Of a stretch of DNA of 43,421 bases, positions 15,084 through 22,656 are shown piece by piece. Every line of letters begins with the position of its first letter. Positions within the stretch are counted from its first letter, which is position 1. The position numbers and the translations under genes were made by a program. The stretch spans positions 1 to 43,421 of the forward strand of contig CAMVGU010000025.1 of the NCBI GenBank assembly GCA_947167105.1, read 5' to 3'. The notes under the pieces are model-generated. The model was not told the origin of the DNA. It did no database searches and saw only the letters and a program-made list of their open reading frames with translations. This stretch comes from an uncultured Selenomonas sp. (GTDB taxonomy: Bacteria > Bacillota > Negativicutes > Selenomonadales > Selenomonadaceae).

Positions 15084-16619
15084 GTGAAATTATTGCTATT
15101 GGGCGTGTACTTCGCGGTGCTGATCGGCATCGGCCTTTACTGCCGCAAGCACGCCACGGATGTGGACGGCTTCGTCCTGGGAGGGAGGAACGTAGGGCCA
15201 TGGCTCACGGCTTTCGCCTACGGTACCTCCTATTTTTCTGCCGTGGTCTTCATCGGCTATGCGGGGCAGTTCGGCTGGCGCTACGGTATCGCCGCCACCT
15301 GGGCCGGGATCGGGAATGCCCTGATCGGCTCCCTCCTGGCCTGGTTCATCCTTGGCCGCCGCACGCGGATTATGAGCCGTTATCTCGACTCTGCCACGCT
15401 GCCCCAGTTCTTCGGCAAGCGCTTCGGTTCTCCTTCCCTGAAGATCGGAGCCTCCATCATTATCTTCATCTTTATGATACCCTATACGGCATCTCTCTAT
15501 AACGGCCTGTCCCGGCTTTTCGGCATGGCCTTCAGTATCGACTACTCCCTCTGTATTCTCCTGATGGCCTCCCTGACCGCCGTCTATGTCATCGCCGGCG
15601 GCTATATGGCAACGGCCATCAATGATTTCATCCAGGGCATTATCATGCTGATCGGCATGGTGGCCGTTATCGGCGCCGTGCTTGCCTCCAAGGGAGGCTT
15701 CCTGGCTGCTTTGGACGGACTTGCCCGGGTGACGGATGAAACTGTCACTGCAACCCCCGGAATCTTCGCCTCCTTCTTCGGGCCTGACCCCTTGAATCTC
15801 CTGTTTGTTATCATGCTTACCTCCCTTGGCACCTGGGGACTTCCCCAGATGGTGCAGAAGTTCTATGCCATCAAGGATGAGCAGGCCATCCAGAAGGGAA
15901 CCATCATTTCCACCCTATTCGCAGTGGTGGTGGCAGGGGGCTGCTATTTCCTGGGGGGGTTCGGCAGGCTGTTCTCGGATCAGGTGGATATTGCGGCCAA
16001 CGGCTACGACTCCATCGTTCCCACCATGCTGTCCGGGCTGTCCGAGGGCATGATCGCCCTCATCGTTATCCTGGTGCTTTCCGCCTCCATGTCTACTCTG
16101 TCCTCTCTCGTCATCGTGTCCAGTTCCACCCTGACCATAGATCTCATCAAGGACAATTTCGCCCGGAACATGAGCGAGGCACGGCAGGTACTGATGATCC
16201 GCTTTCTGATTGTGGTGTTCATCGCCATTTCCGCAGTGCTTGCCATGATTCAGTACAAGAGCTCAGTGAACTTCATCGCCCAGCTAATGGGCATCTCCTG
16301 GGGCGCTATGGCCGGCTCCTTCCTGGCGCCCTTTATGTATTCCCTTTACTCGAAAAAGGTCACCGCCGCCTCCTGCTGGGCCTGCTTCATCTTCGCCTGC
16401 CTCCTGATGACCGCCAATATTTTTTTCCGTTCGGATTTCCCCGCGCTCCTGCAGTCCCCCATCAACAGCGGCGTCCTCGCCATGCTGGCGGGATTGGTCA
16501 TCGTTCCGCTGGTGAGTGCGTGTACGCCCCAGCCGGAGAAAAAGCTGGTGGAGGATGCCTTCTCCTGCTATGAGGAAAAGACCGTCGTTCCCATCAGCAC
16601 GGCCCTCGGAAAGGAATAG
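15084..16619 (+). CDS. Sodium:solute symporter (SSS family)
   Basis: A 511-residue inner-membrane carrier with about 13 hydrophobic segments. SSS-family hallmarks are VDGFVLGGRNVGPWLTAFAY, GTSYFSAVVFIGYAG, TAINDFIQGIIMLIG, the SLGTWGLPQMVQKFYAIKDE loop and the Na+-site segment LVLSASMSTLSSLVIVSSST. These features are closest to the proline/pantothenate-like members (PutP, PanF); the substrate cannot be fixed from sequence. The start is GTG 15084, 5 nt after AGAGAGG. An in-frame upstream start at 14973 would add a stretch unlike the family. It is single and convergent with the PAP2 gene. Confidence 0.88.
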   Translation: MKLLLLGVYFAVLIGIGLYCRKHATDVDGFVLGGRNVGPWLTAFAYGTSYFSAVVFIGYAGQFGWRYGIAATWAGIGNALIGSLLAWFILGRRTRIMSRYLDSATLPQFFGKRFGSPSLKIGASIIIFIFMIPYTASLYNGLSRLFGMAFSIDYSLCILLMASLTAVYVIAGGYMATAINDFIQGIIMLIGMVAVIGAVLASKGGFLAALDGLARVTDETVTATPGIFASFFGPDPLNLLFVIMLTSLGTWGLPQMVQKFYAIKDEQAIQKGTIISTLFAVVVAGGCYFLGGFGRLFSDQVDIAANGYDSIVPTMLSGLSEGMIALIVILVLSASMSTLSSLVIVSSSTLTIDLIKDNFARNMSEARQVLMIRFLIVVFIAISAVLAMIQYKSSVNFIAQLMGISWGAMAGSFLAPFMYSLYSKKVTAASCWACFIFACLLMTANIFFRSDFPALLQSPINSGVLAMLAGLVIVPLVSACTPQPEKKLVEDAFSCYEEKTVVPISTALGKE

Positions 16620-16639
16620 CGGGGTTGGGCATGACCTAT

Positions 16640-17149
16640 CTACAGCTTCCTGTGCACCAGATAGCTGCCAGCCGTTCCCAGCAGGAAACCTCCCAGTACG
16701 TCGCTGGGATAGTGTACTCCCACATACAGGCGGGAAAAGGACATGAAAATGGCAAAGAAGAAGACGGCGTATTTCCACCAGCCCCAGCCCCGCCACAGGA
16801 CTATCCAGGCCACGGCAAAGGCGGACACTGTATGCACCGAGGGGAAGGAAAAGGAATGGGGCGGCTTCTTTACCAAGGGCAGAAGCTCCGGGATTTCCAG
16901 AAAGGGGCGGGGGCGCATAACCATGTGTTTCAGCATCTCTCCTGCACCTACGCAGAGCAGGAAGGATATGCCGGCCACCAGCCCCAGCCGCCGGGTGCTT
17001 TTCCTCAGCAGCAAAATGGCTATCAGGGCCAGCCAGATTTTTCCGTCGTTGCCAAGCTTGGTGACAAAGACCACCAGGGGCGTCAGGCTGTCATTTCTTA
17101 TATGCTCCTGAATAAGGAGCAGCAGTCCTCCGTCAATTACTTCCATCAT
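16640..17149 (-). CDS. PAP2-family membrane phosphatase
   Basis: A 169-residue membrane protein with five to six helices and the three phosphatase motifs: KHMVMRPRP (K-x6-RP), FPSVHT (PSxH; Val instead of the usual Gly) and SRLYVGVHYPSDVLGG (SR-x5-H-x3-D). This suits an undecaprenyl-diphosphatase of the BcrC type or a lipid phosphatase acting on the outer face of the inner membrane. The start is ATG 17149, 6 nt after AAGGG; ATG 17146 is possible. It is convergent with the symporter gene, with no obvious terminator between them. Confidence 0.85.
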   Translation of the reverse strand: MMEVIDGGLLLLIQEHIRNDSLTPLVVFVTKLGNDGKIWLALIAILLLRKSTRRLGLVAGISFLLCVGAGEMLKHMVMRPRPFLEIPELLPLVKKPPHSFSFPSVHTVSAFAVAWIVLWRGWGWWKYAVFFFAIFMSFSRLYVGVHYPSDVLGGFLLGTAGSYLVHRKL

Positions 17150-17302
17150 CAAACACCCTTTCTACCGCTTCCCGGCAAAATCATTGACTTCTCAAAGTAT
17201 ACCGAGCTTTTCCTGTGTCGTCAAAGGCACAAATCCGTGACATAAATATATTGGCATGCGCCAATAACAAAAATGTAACATAAAATCTATGGCACAACTT
17301 CC

Positions 17303-17343
17303 TTTAGGGCGTGTTGATTATCACTTAATCAACACGCCCTAAA
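17303..17343. repeat. 18-bp perfect inverted repeat upstream of the DUF389 gene
   Basis: TTTAGGGCGTGTTGATTA (17303-17320) pairs perfectly with 17326-17343 around the loop TCACT. Neither side has a T-run of terminator type. It sits about 80 bp before the DUF389 start, in a 270-bp intergenic region. It could be an operator, a terminator of weak form or the remnant of a mobile element end. Confidence 0.6.
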
Positions 17344-17419
17344 CTGCATAGCAGGAAAATTCTTTTTTGTACAGAAGATAATTCATAAAAACAATTTGCC
17401 GGGAGAAAGGAGACTTTTC

Positions 17420-18802
17420 ATGGACACCCTTAAGCAAACCCTGTCAGATATCTTCGACCTGCAAAAAGACCGTGCCCCTTTGGATGAAATCGCCGAGCGC
17501 ATCCACTCCGGCGGTACTCTGAAGGGCACCAATATGTGCATCCTGATCCTGGCCATCTTCATAGCCTCCATCGGCCTGAACATGAACAGCACCGCCGTCA
17601 TTATCGGTGCCATGCTTATCTCTCCCCTGATGGGGGTCATTATGTCCATCGGCTACGGCATGGCCACCTATGACAGCGCCTATGTCAAGGAGTCCTTTTT
17701 GAAGCTGGCCTTCCAGGTTGCCCTCTCGGTGCTCACCTCTGCCCTTTATTTCAGCCTTTCCCCCATAGATACCGCCTCCTCGGAGCTTCTGGCCCGGACG
17801 GAGCCTACCATCTGGGATGTGCTGATTGCCATCTTCGGCGGGCTGGCGGGGATTATCGGCAGCACCAGAGTGGAAAAGAGTAACGTGATTCCCGGTGTAG
17901 CCATCGCCACGGCCCTGATGCCGCCCCTTTGCACGGCAGGTTTCGGCATTGCCAACCATGCCCCTAAGTTCTTTCTGGGGGCCCTGTACCTCTTTTTTAT
18001 CAACAGCTTCTTTATCTGCCTCACCACCTTCCTGGTGCTGAAATTCATCAAAATCCCCGTGAAAGCCTATGTCTCCCAGGAAGTGTTCCGGCGGCAGAGA
18101 TGGGGCCTGTCCTTCCTGGGTATCCTCATCATCCTGCCCAGCATGTACATGGCCTACCAGAGCGTCAGCGCCAATCTGGAGCAGGTGCAGGTCAAGACTT
18201 ACATAGACAAGAATTTCCAGCAAAATGACCTTCATGTGCTTTCCTACCGTCTGGACAGGGAAGGGGGGCGGCTGGAGCTGACCCTGATAGGGCACACGGT
18301 GCTGCCGGAGGAAAAGGAGGAATATGAAAAGCAGCTCCGGGGCTATTCTCAACTAGAAGGCCTGAAGCTTCACCTGATCCAAAACGACCTGTCGGACGCT
18401 GTACGCACAGAGGACTTGCAGCAGCTAGTCAACAGCCAGTGGAACCAGGCGGGGGGCGCCACTCTGGCACAAACCCAGGAGGAGCTGAAAAAATATCAGG
18501 AGCGCAGCCTCCTGTACGCTCCCGCCCACCAGCGGCTGATGGAGGACAGGAAGCTCCTGGCTTCCATCAGCCAGAAGGCCCCCATTATCTTTCCACAGTT
18601 TGAGGGCATCGAAGGGGCTTCTGTTCCAGGCGAAACCAAAGAGGGGAAGCTCACCTACCAGAAATTCTTTGCCCTGGTGTACCTGAAGGCTGCCCTGCCG
18701 CCGGAGGAAGAACTGCGGTTTAAAAACTGGCTGGCCAAAGAAACGGGCCTGCCCACGGAAATCATCTTCCGACTCCGTGAACAGGCCCAACAGGCTCAGT
18801 AA
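17420..18802 (+). CDS. DUF389-family membrane protein
   Basis: A 460-residue protein. Residues ~35-230 contain about six membrane segments with the DUF389 core: ILAIFIASIGLNMNSTAVII, GAMLISPLMGVIMSIG, GLAGIIGSTRVEKSNVIPGV and AIATALMPPLCTAGFGIA. The C-terminal half (~250-460) is soluble and mixed alpha/beta, without a match I know. The function of DUF389 proteins is not established; some link to envelope or phosphate/lipid metabolism has been proposed. The start is ATG 17420 with AAAGGAG 9 nt upstream. It is monocistronic, and its terminator lies inside the 3' end of the convergent thiW gene. Confidence 0.85.
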   Translation: MDTLKQTLSDIFDLQKDRAPLDEIAERIHSGGTLKGTNMCILILAIFIASIGLNMNSTAVIIGAMLISPLMGVIMSIGYGMATYDSAYVKESFLKLAFQVALSVLTSALYFSLSPIDTASSELLARTEPTIWDVLIAIFGGLAGIIGSTRVEKSNVIPGVAIATALMPPLCTAGFGIANHAPKFFLGALYLFFINSFFICLTTFLVLKFIKIPVKAYVSQEVFRRQRWGLSFLGILIILPSMYMAYQSVSANLEQVQVKTYIDKNFQQNDLHVLSYRLDREGGRLELTLIGHTVLPEEKEEYEKQLRGYSQLEGLKLHLIQNDLSDAVRTEDLQQLVNSQWNQAGGATLAQTQEELKKYQERSLLYAPAHQRLMEDRKLLASISQKAPIIFPQFEGIEGASVPGETKEGKLTYQKFFALVYLKAALPPEEELRFKNWLAKETGLPTEIIFRLREQAQQAQ

Positions 18803-18808
18803 GGGCAA

Positions 18809-19327
18809 TCACTTACCAGAATACTCTCCGGCAGCGGGGAGTATTTTTTTGGCCTTTTGCAGCTGATAGAGCACTGCGGCTGAGATAATGGCCCCTGCCA
18901 CGGTGGAAATCAAAAAAGGCATGATGTAAACATAAAAGGCTGCATTTCCCGATGTTTGCCCCAGGAAAAGCAGGGCTATGGGATAGGCGCTCAGTCCGCC
19001 TAAAAGGCCGGTGCCAAGAACCTCTCCCAGGAGAGCTCCCTTGAGGCTGCGGGTCTTCTGGTAGAGAAGTCCCCCCAGGAGAGCGCCCCACATGCTGCCG
19101 GGAAAGGCCAGAACGCTACCCAGTCCCAGCAGGTTCCGCAGCAGGGAGGCTGTAAAAGCAGCTCCCAGGGCGTACCGGGGGCCCAGCAGCACAATGCAGA
19201 GGATATTAACCATGTGCTGAATGGGAGCGCATTTGCTGCCCAGCACGGGGATAGAAAAGAGACTGCCTGCTACTGCCAGGGCACAGAGGACACCGGCAAG
19301 TACAAGCTTACGGGTTTTAGGCTCCAT
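18809..19327 (-). CDS. thiW: ThiW, thiazole-precursor ECF transporter S component
   Basis: A 172-residue membrane protein with five to six helices. The N-terminus KLVLAGVLCALAVAGSLFSI, then PVLGSKCAPIQHMVNILCIV and LGPRYALGAAFTASLLRNLL are typical of ThiW, a substrate-binding component of an ECF transporter for the hydroxyethylthiazole part of thiamine. It starts 1 nt after the cytX stop (TGA-T-ATG) with GGAGG upstream, so the two are coupled and share the TPP riboswitch. The ECF energising module is not in the window. Its last codons overlap the terminator of the convergent DUF389 gene. Confidence 0.9.
   Translation of the reverse strand: MEPKTRKLVLAGVLCALAVAGSLFSIPVLGSKCAPIQHMVNILCIVLLGPRYALGAAFTASLLRNLLGLGSVLAFPGSMWGALLGGLLYQKTRSLKGALLGEVLGTGLLGGLSAYPIALLFLGQTSGNAAFYVYIMPFLISTVAGAIISAAVLYQLQKAKKILPAAGEYSGK
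18820..18850 (+). terminator. Terminator of DUF389 gene inside thiW coding end
   Basis: AATACTCTCC (18820-18829) pairs with GGGGAGTATT (18836-18845, one G-U) and is followed by TTTTTTT. It terminates the plus-strand DUF389 transcript while lying within the last codons of the minus-strand thiW gene. Confidence 0.8.
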
Positions 19328-19328
19328 A

Positions 19329-20525
19329 TCAATGCACCTCCGCTCTTACAGGCTCGGATTTTCTCCGAAGGAATTCCCTGGCTGCACACAGGAGTACGGT
19401 AAACACCATGGCAGGAATGGTGCTGCCCACAGGCAGATCCGCCTGCATCAGCAGCCGGTACAGGACGAAGCCCGCCAGCCAGAGCAGGAAATTGTGCCCG
19501 GCGAAGGCCCCGGCCTCCCGGACCTTGCCCAGCACGAAGCAATCCGCCAGTTGCACGGCCAGCATGGGGGCAAAGACGGAGCCGATAAAGTACAGGAACT
19601 CGGTAAAATTCAGCAGGGGCAGGAAAAGGGCACCTGCTGTCCCCAGGCAGGTGACGGCAAGGGCAACGTATTTCTCATTCAGCCCCGACAGCAGGGCCTG
19701 GCCCGATACACCTGCCGAATGGGCATCCAAAAAGGTGGTGGTAACGGTGGAGAGCAGGATAATCAGGAGGCCGCCTATCCCCAGCCCTGCCTTCAGCATG
19801 ATTTGGGCAATGTCACTTTCGCCCCAGGTCAGGGCAGACCACAGGCCGATGGCATACATCCAGCAGCTCACTGCCCCATAGGTCACGGCGCTCAGGGCAG
19901 CGGCCCTGGCCGGCTCCCTGGCTGTGCTGGTGTAATCGCTGATCAGGGGCAGCCAGGAAAGGGGCATGGCGATAGAAAGCTCCAGGGCCAGGGAAAAGCT
20001 AAGCTCTCCCCCGGATAAAAGGGCGCCCCCCTGCTCCCCCCATAGGGCGGAACTTAGGAACAGGGTCAGCAGCAGCAAGGTGCCCATGGCTATGACATTC
20101 AGCCTGCCCAAGCGTTTCAGCCCCAGGGCAATCCAGCACATAATCAGCCCCCCAAGCAGGAGGCACCAAAGTTTCTCCCCGGTGCCAAACAGGCTGCCGG
20201 CCGCCAGTGCTCCTTCGTAAATCATAATGCCTGTCCAGCCCAAAAGCTGCAAGATGTTCAGCAGGGCAAAGAAATGTCCCCCCTTGCTGCCAAAGCTCAT
20301 TTTGACGGTTTCCATGGCCCTCCTGCCCGTCCTGGCTCCTATAAGGCCTGCCCCAAAGAGCAGGCCGCAGCCGATGAGATGCCCCAGAACAATGGCAGTC
20401 ATTCCCTTCTCAAAACCCAGGGGTGCCATAAAAGTGCCCGTCTGGATTTCGGCGATGGAAAGGGCGGCTCCGAACCAAAGCAGCCCGTTTTCCCAGAGTG
20501 AGGTCTTGCTTGCAGTATCTGTCAT
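19329..20525 (-). CDS. cytX: CytX, putative hydroxymethylpyrimidine transporter
   Basis: A 398-residue NCS1-family permease with about 12 membrane segments. Key stretches are ENGLLWFGAALSIAEIQTGT, FGSKGGHFFALLNILQLLGW, a Trp/Thr-rich TGIMIYEGA and SWLPLISDYTSTAREP, which fit the CytX branch that takes up the pyrimidine precursor of thiamine. The start is ATG 20525 with AAAGGAGG 4 nt upstream. Placement behind a TPP riboswitch and upstream of thiW gives strong support: the operon imports both halves of thiamine for salvage and is shut off when TPP is plentiful. Confidence 0.9.
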   Translation of the reverse strand: MTDTASKTSLWENGLLWFGAALSIAEIQTGTFMAPLGFEKGMTAIVLGHLIGCGLLFGAGLIGARTGRRAMETVKMSFGSKGGHFFALLNILQLLGWTGIMIYEGALAAGSLFGTGEKLWCLLLGGLIMCWIALGLKRLGRLNVIAMGTLLLLTLFLSSALWGEQGGALLSGGELSFSLALELSIAMPLSWLPLISDYTSTAREPARAAALSAVTYGAVSCWMYAIGLWSALTWGESDIAQIMLKAGLGIGGLLIILLSTVTTTFLDAHSAGVSGQALLSGLNEKYVALAVTCLGTAGALFLPLLNFTEFLYFIGSVFAPMLAVQLADCFVLGKVREAGAFAGHNFLLWLAGFVLYRLLMQADLPVGSTIPAMVFTVLLCAAREFLRRKSEPVRAEVH

Positions 20526-20558
20526 ACTTCCTCCTTTGCCCAGGAGAAAGAGCAACAG

Positions 20559-20586
20559 AAAAGGACTACCCCTTCGGATAGTCCCT
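20559..20586 (-). terminator. Riboswitch expression-platform terminator
   Basis: On the minus strand GGACTA and TAGTCC form a stem strengthened by inner CC/GG pairs, followed by TTTTCTG. It lies between the TPP aptamer and the cytX ribosome binding site, so TPP binding probably promotes premature termination. Confidence 0.7.
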
Positions 20587-20599
20587 CTTAGTCACTCAT

Positions 20600-20682
20600 T
20601 TCCCTACGTTGGCATTATCCAAATCAGGTTCACGGTCGAAACGCACAGTTCCCTCTCAGCCCGTCTGCGAGCTCCCGTTCTT
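20600..20682 (-). ncRNA. TPP riboswitch (THI element)
   Basis: Read on the minus strand, the conserved blocks appear in order: GGCTGAGAGGGAA, then CCGTGAACCTGAT, TTGGATAATGCCAACGTAGG and GAAA, with the P2/P3 arms in between. These are the hallmarks of the thiamine pyrophosphate aptamer. It precedes cytX-thiW. The ends are approximate. Confidence 0.93.
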
Positions 20683-20698
20683 CAATTTTACAAAAGAT

Positions 20699-20727
20699 AC
20701 TTTACCTGCAGGGCTTTTATTTGTCAA
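20699..20727 (-). promoter_or_regulatory. Promoter of the cytX-thiW operon
   Basis: On the minus strand TTGACA (20727-20722), 17 bp, TAAAGT (20704-20699), just upstream of the TPP aptamer. Confidence 0.7.
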
Positions 20728-20827
20728 GGGGCTGATTGCCCCATATCCTTTTTCCGGCAGGAAAATAGGCCGCAATGGCGAATTTTATTAACAAGGTCAA
20801 AAACAGCAGAAAGGAAGGGAAGCAAAT

Positions 20828-21373
20828 ATGAAGCGTCTTATTGTCCTCCTCACCCTGGGGGCCTGGCTCCTGGGGGCGGCCCTGGCCTCGGCCTCCGGCA
20901 GCATCGTCGGCAATGTCTATTCCCCCGGCACGGAGCGGAGCATGCAAGTAACCGGGAGAGGCGTCATGTGGGATCTGAGTGCTCCCCAGCGCAGCAAAAG
21001 CGCTGCCAAGGCTGAAATCTGGCTTATCAACAGGGCCTTGGATTTTACCGCCATTCCTTATCCGGCCTTAAAGAAATGGTATCAGGAGGGTGTCATTCCC
21101 GAAAACACTCCCATTTACCGGGCGGAAGCCGATGATGAAGGCCGCTTTGCCTTCCAGGATGTGCCCGCTGCTGCCTATTATGTGGTAATCCTTGACCCCC
21201 ACAGCCGGGACAGCCAGAGCCTGGAGGAAAGAAACAACCGGGACGAGCTGCGGGATAGGCTGCCCCATGCGGACGAATTCGACCTTTTCATGGTGGGCGT
21301 CAGGAGCTGCCTAGTGGAAAAAGTCAGCTTGCAGGATGGCCAGACAGTCAAAATACGTCCGGGAATATTTTAG
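20828..21373 (+). CDS. Exported protein with carboxypeptidase-regulatory-like fold
   Basis: A 181-residue protein with a clear signal peptide (LIVLLTLGAWLLGAALASAS, cleavage about residue 23). The mature part begins GSIVGNVYSPG and contains AEADDEGRFAFQDVPAAAYY followed by VVIL, a pattern of beta-sandwich CarboxypepD_reg/transthyretin-like domains (a Gly-rich 'G-x-F-x-F-x-x-V-P-x-G-x-Y' turn). Such domains are structural or ligand-binding; no catalytic motif is seen. It is followed at once by a strong terminator. The ATG follows an AAGGAAGGGAAGC region. Function unknown; the domain assignment is tentative. Confidence 0.7.
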   Translation: MKRLIVLLTLGAWLLGAALASASGSIVGNVYSPGTERSMQVTGRGVMWDLSAPQRSKSAAKAEIWLINRALDFTAIPYPALKKWYQEGVIPENTPIYRAEADDEGRFAFQDVPAAAYYVVILDPHSRDSQSLEERNNRDELRDRLPHADEFDLFMVGVRSCLVEKVSLQDGQTVKIRPGIF

Positions 21374-21384
21374 TAACCTGGCCC

Positions 21385-21438
21385 AAAGACAGATTGGAAG
21401 CATTTGCCACAGGCAAGGGCTTCCAATCTGTCTTTTCC
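21385..21438 (+). terminator. Intrinsic terminator
   Basis: A perfect 17-bp stem (21385-21401 with 21419-21435) encloses an inner TGCC/GGCA hairpin and ends in a T-rich run, after the exported protein gene. Confidence 0.85.
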
Positions 21439-21486
21439 TCCCCTCACACCAGCAGACTCGCACCCAGGAAAGGAGAAAACATCATT

Positions 21487-21912
21487 ATGAAACTTGCAGT
21501 CACCTATGAAAACGGCCAGATTTTCCAGCACTTCGGCCACACGGAGGAATTCAAGGTCTACACCATCGAGGAGGGCAAAATCACCGAATCCCATATCCTC
21601 TCCTCTGAGGGCCAGGGACACGGGGCACTGGCCACCCTCCTGCAGGAGGAGGGCATCGACACCCTTATCTGCGGCGGCATCGGCGCCGGTGCCCAGAATG
21701 CCCTGGCCCAGGCAGGCATCAAGCTCTACGGCGGCGTACAGGGAGAAGCAGATGCAGCAGTAGCCGATCTCCTGGCAGGGAAGCTGGCCTATGATCCCGC
21801 CGTCCACTGCAACCACCACGGAGAGGGCCACGGTCATAGCTGCGGCGGCCACGGTCACGGCGGTGAAGGCTGCGGCCACCACGGCCACGGGCCTCACGGC
21901 ATGGGGCGCTGA
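21487..21912 (+). CDS. NifX/NifB-like dinitrogenase-cofactor-family protein with His-rich tail
   Basis: A 141-residue protein. Residues ~1-100 match the NifX/NafY/NifB-C-terminal fold: MKLAVTYENGQIFQHFGHTE, FKVYTIEEGKI and IDTLICGGIGAGAQNALAQA with the GI-x-L-Y-GG motif. The last ~35 residues are a His/Gly/Cys-rich tail (HCNHHGEGHGHSCGGHGHGG), a likely metal-binding or storage segment. Relatives bind Fe-S or metal cofactor precursors and are widespread in anaerobes without nitrogenase. No nif genes are in the window. The start is ATG 21487, 11 nt after AAAGGAG. A role in metal or Fe-S handling is inferred. Confidence 0.82.
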   Translation: MKLAVTYENGQIFQHFGHTEEFKVYTIEEGKITESHILSSEGQGHGALATLLQEEGIDTLICGGIGAGAQNALAQAGIKLYGGVQGEADAAVADLLAGKLAYDPAVHCNHHGEGHGHSCGGHGHGGEGCGHHGHGPHGMGR

Positions 21913-21922
21913 TTGCCAATTT

Positions 21923-22549
21923 TTAAATGAAGAATTCAATGGTGGATTCGGCTGTCAGCCTGGTCTGCTCGTTGAACAGCAGCACGGCCTCCCGGTTCTC
22001 CGTTTCCCCCAGGGCGTAAAGCTCGTGGCTTTCCCGATTGAAACAGGAAAAGGGCACAATGCGGTTATACTCCTTGGGATGGTCGAGCACCACGGATATA
22101 TCAGTCTCGTCAAATTCTGCCTCCACATAGTACGGATCAAACATGTAGATTTTATCTTCCCTTACGCCTGTCAGTACCACATAGTGAGCCACCTCGTAAT
22201 ACAGCCTCACCACCGCCGCCCCGCCCCGGTGCAGGGCGTCGTTTATCAGGCTTTCCTGATGGATGCGTACCTCGGAGCCTTTCAGGTAGCGGCTGCTGAC
22301 GGCCAGGCCCCCGGCCTCGCCAAATCCCTGCAGCCAGTTGGAGAGGAACATCATAGCCATGCGGGAAGTGCCGTTCTTGCCCGGCACTGCCGCAGGGCCG
22401 TAGCAATCCAGGGAATAGAGCATGATGTTGCGGATCAGGTCGGGAGGGATTTCCTCCCTGGGGAAAAGATAGCACAGGGCATCCAGCAGGGCAGTGGGGC
22501 CGCAATCATACTCAGATAGCTGGTAGTGGAGGGGATTTTTCACTTTCAT
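21923..22549 (-). CDS. C39-like cysteine peptidase domain protein
   Basis: A 208-residue cytoplasmic protein (no signal peptide). The N-terminal YQLSEYDCGPTALLDALCYL carries the nucleophile Cys (~16) in the C39-type YDCGPT context. AHYVVLTGV supplies the likely catalytic His and DPYYVEAEF the Asp region. C39 domains process leader peptides or act as stand-alone peptidases; without a fused ABC transporter this one's substrate is unclear. The start is ATG 22549, 6 nt after AAGGA. It is divergent from the amidohydrolase gene and has no neighbouring bacteriocin-like gene that I could see. Confidence 0.7.
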   Translation of the reverse strand: MKVKNPLHYQLSEYDCGPTALLDALCYLFPREEIPPDLIRNIMLYSLDCYGPAAVPGKNGTSRMAMMFLSNWLQGFGEAGGLAVSSRYLKGSEVRIHQESLINDALHRGGAAVVRLYYEVAHYVVLTGVREDKIYMFDPYYVEAEFDETDISVVLDHPKEYNRIVPFSCFNRESHELYALGETENREAVLLFNEQTRLTAESTIEFFI

Positions 22550-22578
22550 CAACGTCCTTCGTCAAATCTATTTTCATA

Positions 22579-22607
22579 TTGACACACTAGGTTAATTTAT
22601 ATATTAT
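22579..22607 (+). promoter_or_regulatory. Promoter of the amidohydrolase gene
   Basis: TTGACA (22579-22584), 17-bp spacer, TATTAT (22602-22607), about 50 bp upstream of the start codon. Confidence 0.75.
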
Positions 22608-22656
22608 GTGCTTACGCTGGCTTGTGCAAGATATATTTTAGGAATGAGGTGAATTT

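Noticed and set aside
21487..21912. Nitrogen-fixation locus
   Set aside because: Only a NifX-like small protein is present; this fold is common in anaerobes that lack nitrogenase, and no nifHDK, nifB, nifE or nifN gene is nearby.
21923..22549. Bacteriocin export system
   Set aside because: The C39-like domain stands alone, without ABC transporter domains, double-glycine leader peptides or an immunity gene nearby.
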